Source: Christensenella sp. UBA1385
GTDB lineage: Bacteria; Bacillota; Clostridia; Christensenellales; Aristaeellaceae
DNA: 64,000 bases
NCBI GenBank assembly: GCA_002305755.1
Contig: DBQV01000040.1
Location: 1-64,000, forward strand
Direction: 5' to 3'
The notes beneath the pieces are model-generated. The model was not told the DNA's origin and searched no databases. It saw only the letters and a program-made list of their open reading frames with translations. The position numbers and the translations under genes are program-made. Below are positions 59,398 to 64,000 of the stretch, in pieces. The first letter of the stretch is position 1. Every line of letters starts with the position of its first letter.

Positions 59398-60497
59398 TAT
59401 TGCATCTTCAGATAGGCAGTGATAAACCCATCCAGATTACCGTCCATCACGTCAGTGATGTTGCCGGACTCATAGCCGGTTCTGTGATCCTTCACCATGG
59501 TATAGGGTTGGAAGACATAGGAGCGGATCTGGCTTCCCCACTCGATCTTCTTCATCTCGCCCTTGATATCGGCCATCTGCTCTTCCTTCTCGCGCTCGTG
59601 CAGCTCTACCAGGCGGGCCCGCAGCATCTGCATGGCCTTCTCCTTGTTCTGCACCTGGCTGCGCTCGTTCTGGCAGGAAACCACGATGCCGGTGGGGAGG
59701 TGGGTCAGGCGCACGGCCGAATCCGTCTTGTTGACGTGCTGGCCGCCCGCGCCGGTGGAGCGGTAGGTATCCACACGCACGTCCTCCATGTTGATCTCCA
59801 CCTTGCCGTCATCCTCAATGACAGGGGCCACGTCCAGCGACGCGAAGGAAGTGTGCCTTCTCGCGTTGGCGTCAAAGGGGCTGATGCGCACCAGGCGGTG
59901 CACGCCCCGCTCGCCGCGCAGGTAGCCGTAGGCATTTTCGCCCGTCACCTCAAAGGTGACGGATTTGATGCCCGCCTCGTCGCCGTCCAACAGGTCAAGC
60001 AGCGTCACCTTGAAGCCCGCCCGTTCGCAGTAGCGCGTATACATGCGATAGAGCATCTGGGTCCAATCCTGCGCCTCGGTGCCGCCAGCGCCCGCGTGCA
60101 GCGACAGGATAGCGTCATGCGAATCATAATCGCCCCGCATCAAGGTTTCCAGCGCCAGCATATCCACCTGATGTCCCAGCGTTTCAAGCTCCGCCCCCGC
60201 CTCGTCGGCCATGCCCTGATCGCTTTCGTCGTCAGCCAGCTCCATCATGGTGTCGATGTCGTCGCACAGCGTCTGAAGATGGCGGTAGTGCTCAATTTTG
60301 GACTCGATGGAGGAGATCCGCTGGTTGACGGTACGCGACCTGTCCAGATTATCCCAGAATCCGGGCGCGTTCAGCTCTTCCTTCAGTTCCATCAGTTCCT
60401 GCTCCATCTGGCTGATGTGCAGGCCGTCCCCCACCTCGGCCAGTCGGGCCCTCAGCGCGTTCAGATCGACGCGGTATCGTTCCAGTTCTACTATCAT
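59397..60497 (-). CDS. prfB: Peptide chain release factor 2
   Basis: RF2 ends translation at UAA and UGA. One uninterrupted 366-codon frame contains the GAGGQHVNKTDSAVR (GGQ) and the SPF tripeptide (ISPFDANARR). The usual programmed +1 frameshift (CUU UGA C after ~25 codons) is absent, so RF2 is not autoregulated in that way. It lies 32 bp after secA. Confidence 0.96.
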   Translation of the reverse strand: MIVELERYRVDLNALRARLAEVGDGLHISQMEQELMELKEELNAPGFWDNLDRSRTVNQRISSIESKIEHYRHLQTLCDDIDTMMELADDESDQGMADEAGAELETLGHQVDMLALETLMRGDYDSHDAILSLHAGAGGTEAQDWTQMLYRMYTRYCERAGFKVTLLDLLDGDEAGIKSVTFEVTGENAYGYLRGERGVHRLVRISPFDANARRHTSFASLDVAPVIEDDGKVEINMEDVRVDTYRSTGAGGQHVNKTDSAVRLTHLPTGIVVSCQNERSQVQNKEKAMQMLRARLVELHEREKEEQMADIKGEMKKIEWGSQIRSYVFQPYTMVKDHRTGYESGNITDVMDGNLDGFITAYLKMQ

Positions 60498-60529
60498 GCT
60501 TTCACTCCAAGCTCGTCGGTTCTCTGCGC

Positions 60530-63235
60530 TCAGGCATTCGCGCCGTGGCAGTTCTTATACTTTTTGCCGCTGCCGCAGGGGCAGGGGCTGTTGCGGCCTA
60601 TCTTTTCGCCCTTGCGCACGGGCGCAGGCGCGGTCTTGGACGCGGCGGCGTCTCCCGCTCCGATCGCCTGCGTGGGCCTGGCGACTTCGCGGCGCTCCGG
60701 CGCCTTTTCTATGCGCAGCTGGCAGAGCGTGCGCACCGCGTCTTCCTGCAGCAGGCGCACCATCTCGTCGAACATGTCATAGCTTTCCATCTTGTACTCG
60801 TTCACGGGATCGCGCTGCGCGTAGGCGCGCAGGCCGATGCCGTCGCGCAGCCTGTCCATGGCGTCGATGTGGTCCATCCAGCGGGTATCCACGCTGCGCA
60901 GCAGCACGTTGCGCTCCAGCTCCCGCATGTCCACGCCAATGGCGGAGATCTCCTCCTCGCGCTTCCCGTAGAAGGCGCGGGCCGTTTTCTTGAGGAACTC
61001 GCTCAGCCCTTCCCTGTTGAAGCCCCCCATCGCGTCCGCGTTGGCCTTCATCGTGCCGGCGGGGATGCACAGCCTCTCCAGATAGTCAGCAAGGCCCGCG
61101 ACGTCCCAATCCTTGTTTTCGCCGGCGCAGAAGCGGGCCACGGCCTCGTCCACCAGCTTGTCGGCCATGCCCAGCAGGGCCTCGCGCATATTTTCGCCCT
61201 CCAGCACCTGCCGGCGCTGGCGGTAGATCAGCTCGCGCTGCTGGTTCATCACGTCGTCATAGCGCAGCACGTTTTTACGGATCTCATAGTTGCGGCTCTC
61301 GATGCGCTTTTGCGCGTTCTCGATCTGCTTGGTCAGCATGCCCGCCTCAAGCGGCACGTTTTCTTCCATGCCCAGCCTGGCGATCAGCGGCTGTATGCGC
61401 TCGCCGCCGAACAGCCGCATCAGATCGTCCTCCAGAGAAATGAAGAACTGAGAGGAACCGGGGTCGCCCTGACGGCCGGCGCGGCCGCGCAGCTGATTGT
61501 CGATGCGGCGGCTCTCATGGCGCTCGGTGCCGATGATGTGCAGGCCGCCCACCTGCACCACCTGCTCATGCTCGATGTCGGTGGTCTTCTTAAACTCGTC
61601 CCGCAGCTCGCGGTAGCGTTTTCTGGCGGCCAGCGTTTCCTCATCGACATTCTCGTTGCGGCCTGTGGCCTGCTCGATCATGTCCTCGGAGTAATCCTCC
61701 CGCGCCATGGCCCGTCGGGCCAGAAAATCCGGATTGCCGCCCAGCAGGATGTCGGTGCCGCGGCCAGCCATGTTGGTGGCGATGGTCACAGCGCCCTTGT
61801 GCCCGGCCTGCGCCACGATGGCGGCCTCCCTCGCGTGCTGCTTGGCGTTCAGCACCTCGTGCTGGATGCCCCGCAGGCTCAGCATACGGCTGAGCATCTC
61901 GGATACCTCCACCGAAATGGTGCCGACCAGCAGAGGCTGTCCGGTGGCGTGGCGGCGGATGATCTCCTCCACCACGGCGTCATACTTTCCCTTTTTGGTG
62001 CGGTAGACCACATCGTTGAGGTCGTTGCGGATCATGGGCATGTTGGTGGGCACCTGCACCACGTCCAGGCTGTAGATGCCCTGAAACTCCTCTTCTTCCG
62101 TCTTGGCCGTTCCCGTCATGCCCGAGAGCTTGTCGTACATGCGAAAATAGTTTTGAAAGGTGATGGTGGCCAGCGTTTTGGATTCACGCTCCACCTTCAC
62201 ATGCTCCTTGGCCTCGATGGCCTGGTGCAGTCCGTCCGAGTAGCGGCGGCCCACCATCAGGCGGCCGGTGAACTCATCGACGATGACCACCTCATCGTTC
62301 TGCACCACATAGTCGATGTCGCGCTTCATCAGCACGTTGGCCTTCAGCGCCTGGATGAGGTAATGGTTCAAGTCATTGTTCTCGGGGTCTGAGAGGTTGG
62401 AGATGCCGAAGGCAGCCTCGGCCTTGGCCGTGCCCTCCTCGGTGAAGATCACGCTCTTTTCCTTTTCCTCCACCGTGTAGTCCGTCTCGCTTTTCAGTCG
62501 GGAAACAAAGCGATCCGCCTTCTCATACATGTCGGTCGGCTTGTCGCCCTGGCCGGAGATGATCAGGGGCGTGCGGGCCTCGTCGATCAGGATGGAGTCC
62601 ACCTCGTCCACCACCGCGAAGTGATGGCCCCGCTGCACCATGTCGCTGCGGTAGATCACCATATTGTCACGCAGGTAATCAAAGCCCATCTCATTGTTGG
62701 TGCCGTAGGTGATGTCGCAGGCATAGGCCGCTCGGCGCTGCTCGCCCGTCAGATCGTGCACGATCACGCCCACGCTCATGCCCAGGAAACGGAACAGCTT
62801 GCCCATTTCCTCACCCTGAAACTTAGCAAGGTAGTCGTTCACCGTGACGATGTGCACGCCCTTGCCGTCCAGCGCGTTCAGATAGGCGGGCAGACAGGCG
62901 GTCAGCGTTTTTCCTTCGCCCGTTTTCATTTCCGCAATACGGCCCTGGTGCAGCACGATACCGCCGATCAGCTGCACATAGAAGGGGCGCAGGCCCAGCG
63001 TGCGTCTGGCGGCTTCGCGCACCACCGCGAACGCCTCCGGCAGCAGCTGATCCAGCGTCTCCCCGCCCTCCAGGTGGCGGCGGCGGAATTCATCGGTTTT
63101 GTCTGCCAGCTGCGCGTCGCTCAGCGCGGCCATCTGAGGCTCCAGCGCCTCGATGCTGTCGGCCGTTTTCTTCAGCGGCTTCAGCTGGGCGTCCGCGCCC
63201 AGGCCGAAAACCGTCTTTAATTTATCAAACATCAT
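60530..63235 (-). CDS. secA: Preprotein translocase ATPase SecA
   Basis: The Sec motor that drives proteins through SecYEG. ATG 63235 (or the next ATG, 63232) with AAGGAG gives 901 residues. Walker [23 protein letters not shown], the [19 protein letters not shown] helicase block, [16 protein letters not shown], and the C-terminal zinc motif [16 protein letters not shown]. First gene of secA-prfB-DUF1461-tsaD. Confidence 0.98.
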   Translation of the reverse strand: MMFDKLKTVFGLGADAQLKPLKKTADSIEALEPQMAALSDAQLADKTDEFRRRHLEGGETLDQLLPEAFAVVREAARRTLGLRPFYVQLIGGIVLHQGRIAEMKTGEGKTLTACLPAYLNALDGKGVHIVTVNDYLAKFQGEEMGKLFRFLGMSVGVIVHDLTGEQRRAAYACDITYGTNNEMGFDYLRDNMVIYRSDMVQRGHHFAVVDEVDSILIDEARTPLIISGQGDKPTDMYEKADRFVSRLKSETDYTVEEKEKSVIFTEEGTAKAEAAFGISNLSDPENNDLNHYLIQALKANVLMKRDIDYVVQNDEVVIVDEFTGRLMVGRRYSDGLHQAIEAKEHVKVERESKTLATITFQNYFRMYDKLSGMTGTAKTEEEEFQGIYSLDVVQVPTNMPMIRNDLNDVVYRTKKGKYDAVVEEIIRRHATGQPLLVGTISVEVSEMLSRMLSLRGIQHEVLNAKQHAREAAIVAQAGHKGAVTIATNMAGRGTDILLGGNPDFLARRAMAREDYSEDMIEQATGRNENVDEETLAARKRYRELRDEFKKTTDIEHEQVVQVGGLHIIGTERHESRRIDNQLRGRAGRQGDPGSSQFFISLEDDLMRLFGGERIQPLIARLGMEENVPLEAGMLTKQIENAQKRIESRNYEIRKNVLRYDDVMNQQRELIYRQRRQVLEGENMREALLGMADKLVDEAVARFCAGENKDWDVAGLADYLERLCIPAGTMKANADAMGGFNREGLSEFLKKTARAFYGKREEEISAIGVDMRELERNVLLRSVDTRWMDHIDAMDRLRDGIGLRAYAQRDPVNEYKMESYDMFDEMVRLLQEDAVRTLCQLRIEKAPERREVARPTQAIGAGDAAASKTAPAPVRKGEKIGRNSPCPCGSGKKYKNCHGANA

Positions 63236-63263
63236 AGTACTCCTTCGGCATTCGCCACTGTGC

Positions 63264-63292
63264 ATTATACATGCTGCGGGAAAGCCCCGCAA
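63264..63292 (-). promoter_or_regulatory. Promoter of the secA operon
   Basis: On the minus strand TTGCGG (63292-63287), 17 bases, perfect TATAAT (63269-63264), 28 bp before the start codon. Confidence 0.65.
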
Positions 63293-63300
63293 GGCGCGCG

Positions 63301-63337
63301 AAAAACCCCTCCTGCCTTGCGGCGAAAGAGGGGTTTG
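63301..63337 (-). terminator. Terminator of the hslU unit
   Basis: On the minus strand AAACCCCTC pairs with GAGGGGTTTTT across a ~16-base loop; six bases past the hslU stop, just before the secA promoter. Confidence 0.85.
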
Positions 63338-63342
63338 GGATC

Positions 63343-64000
63343 TCAGAGGATGTACTTTTTCAGGTCTTCTTTTTTGGCTGCGCTCACATGCTGGCGCACA
63401 TATTCCGCCGTGATCCGCAGGTCCACCTCCGGCATGTCGCCGCCTGCGTTGTAGGAAATATCCTCCAGCAGCTCCTCAAACACGCCGTGCAGGCGTCTGG
63501 CCCCGATATCCTCGCTGAGGGTATTGGCATTGACCGCCGCATCCGCGATCTCTTCAAGCGCCTGTTCGTCAAAGCTGAGCTTCACCCTGTCGACCGCCAG
63601 CAGCGCGGCGTACTGCCTCGTCAGCGCGTTGTCAGGCTGGGTGAGTATCCTGATGAAATCCTCCCGGCTGAGCGAGTTCAGCTTCACGTGCACGGGGAAG
63701 CGCCCCTGCAGCTCGGGGATCAGGTCGCCCACCTTGGCTACATGGAAGGCGCCGGCCGCGATAAAGAGCATGAAGTCGGTACGCACCGAGCCGTACTTGG
63801 TGTTGACGGTGCTGCCCTCCACGATGGGGAGTATATCCCTCTGCACGCCCTCGCGCGACACATCGGGCCCCTGGCCGCTGGAGCGGCCGGCGATCTTATC
63901 AATCTCATCGATAAAGACGATTCCCTGCTGCTCGGCGCGGCGGACGGCCTCTTCTTTCACGGCGTCCTCGTCGATCAGCTTCTGCGATTCCTCCGCCTGC
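63343..64000 (-). CDS. hslU: ATP-dependent protease ATPase subunit HslU, C-terminal part
   Basis: The frame is open through the window end, so the N-terminal half with Walker A is outside. Seen are Walker [14 protein letters not shown], the [20 protein letters not shown] block, [24 protein letters not shown] and the ending KKYIL that docks into HslV. HslUV is a two-component chaperone-protease; hslV is expected upstream outside the window. Confidence 0.96.
   Translation of the reverse strand, partial: QAEESQKLIDEDAVKEEAVRRAEQQGIVFIDEIDKIAGRSSGQGPDVSREGVQRDILPIVEGSTVNTKYGSVRTDFMLFIAAGAFHVAKVGDLIPELQGRFPVHVKLNSLSREDFIRILTQPDNALTRQYAALLAVDRVKLSFDEQALEEIADAAVNANTLSEDIGARRLHGVFEELLEDISYNAGGDMPEVDLRITAEYVRQHVSAAKKEDLKKYIL

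Noticed and set aside
1..64000. CRISPR arrays, rRNA genes, complete prophage
   Set aside because: No regularly spaced repeats, no rRNA sequence and only fragments of phage tail genes were seen.

Overview
The window is GC-rich (roughly 60 percent by eye) bacterial chromosome carrying mostly core genes. A low-GC Gram-positive-type gene set (CdaA/CdaR, CsoR, SmpB-ssrA, HslU, L13-S9, DUF4342, YebC) together with a SCIFF precursor peptide and its radical-SAM maturase points to the class Clostridia in spite of the high GC. No species can be named from the sequence. Consensus sigma-A promoters (TTGACA-N17-TATAAT type) and T-tailed hairpins are readily visible and define the transcription units.

Layout. 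1-400: right end of an IS256-family element cut by the window edge. 0.6-6.7 kb: a DUF4342 gene, then glnS, gltX, an FRG-domain gene and an orphan sodium-pump decarboxylase beta subunit with a 39-residue gamma-like peptide. 6.7-10.9 kb: MATE transporter, rRNA methylase and a large unknown coiled-coil protein. 11-15 kb: CofE-like protein, lipid kinase, deoxyinosine glycosylase and uxaC. 15-19.1 kb: SCIFF peptide, terminator-like hairpin, SCIFF maturase, lpd and lplA on the minus strand. 19.2-23.9 kb: tadA, nitroreductase and a 1186-residue secreted SdrD-B repeat protein behind a palindrome-bearing promoter region. 24-32 kb: RbsD/FucU, YebC, two tRNA-Ser genes and the leuS-alr-membrane protein-rsmD-coaD-coiled-coil operon. 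32-35.7 kb: a secreted PIG-L deacetylase with galE, a zinc alcohol dehydrogenase and tRNA-Leu(GAG).

35.9-39.0 kb holds a three-gene operon of a ZorA/MotA-like channel protein, a ZorB/OmpA-like stator protein and a small membrane-anchored protein, with no Zorya effector genes nearby. This is the most interesting possible new system here. 39.1-40.8 kb: trmO, smpB and ssrA (tmRNA). Immediately downstream of ssrA (40.8-43.6 kb) lies a visibly AT-richer accessory island with a HIT protein, an AAA/DUF4143 ATPase behind twin palindromes, and fragments of phage tail genes: a decayed element at a classical integration site.

43.6-46.5 kb: copA-csoR-copZ with a CsoR-type box inside the promoter. 46.5-49.9 kb: cdaA, cdaR, an unknown disordered membrane protein and a MazG-like pyrophosphohydrolase. 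49.9-55.5 kb: a sugar-uptake operon (two permeases, binding protein, sugar isomerase, Gfo/Idh oxidoreductase). 55.6-56.7 kb: rplM-rpsI with a leader. 56.8-64 kb: metallophosphoesterase facing the secA-prfB-DUF1461-tsaD operon, and the 3' part of hslU at the window end. No rRNA, CRISPR array or complete prophage is present.
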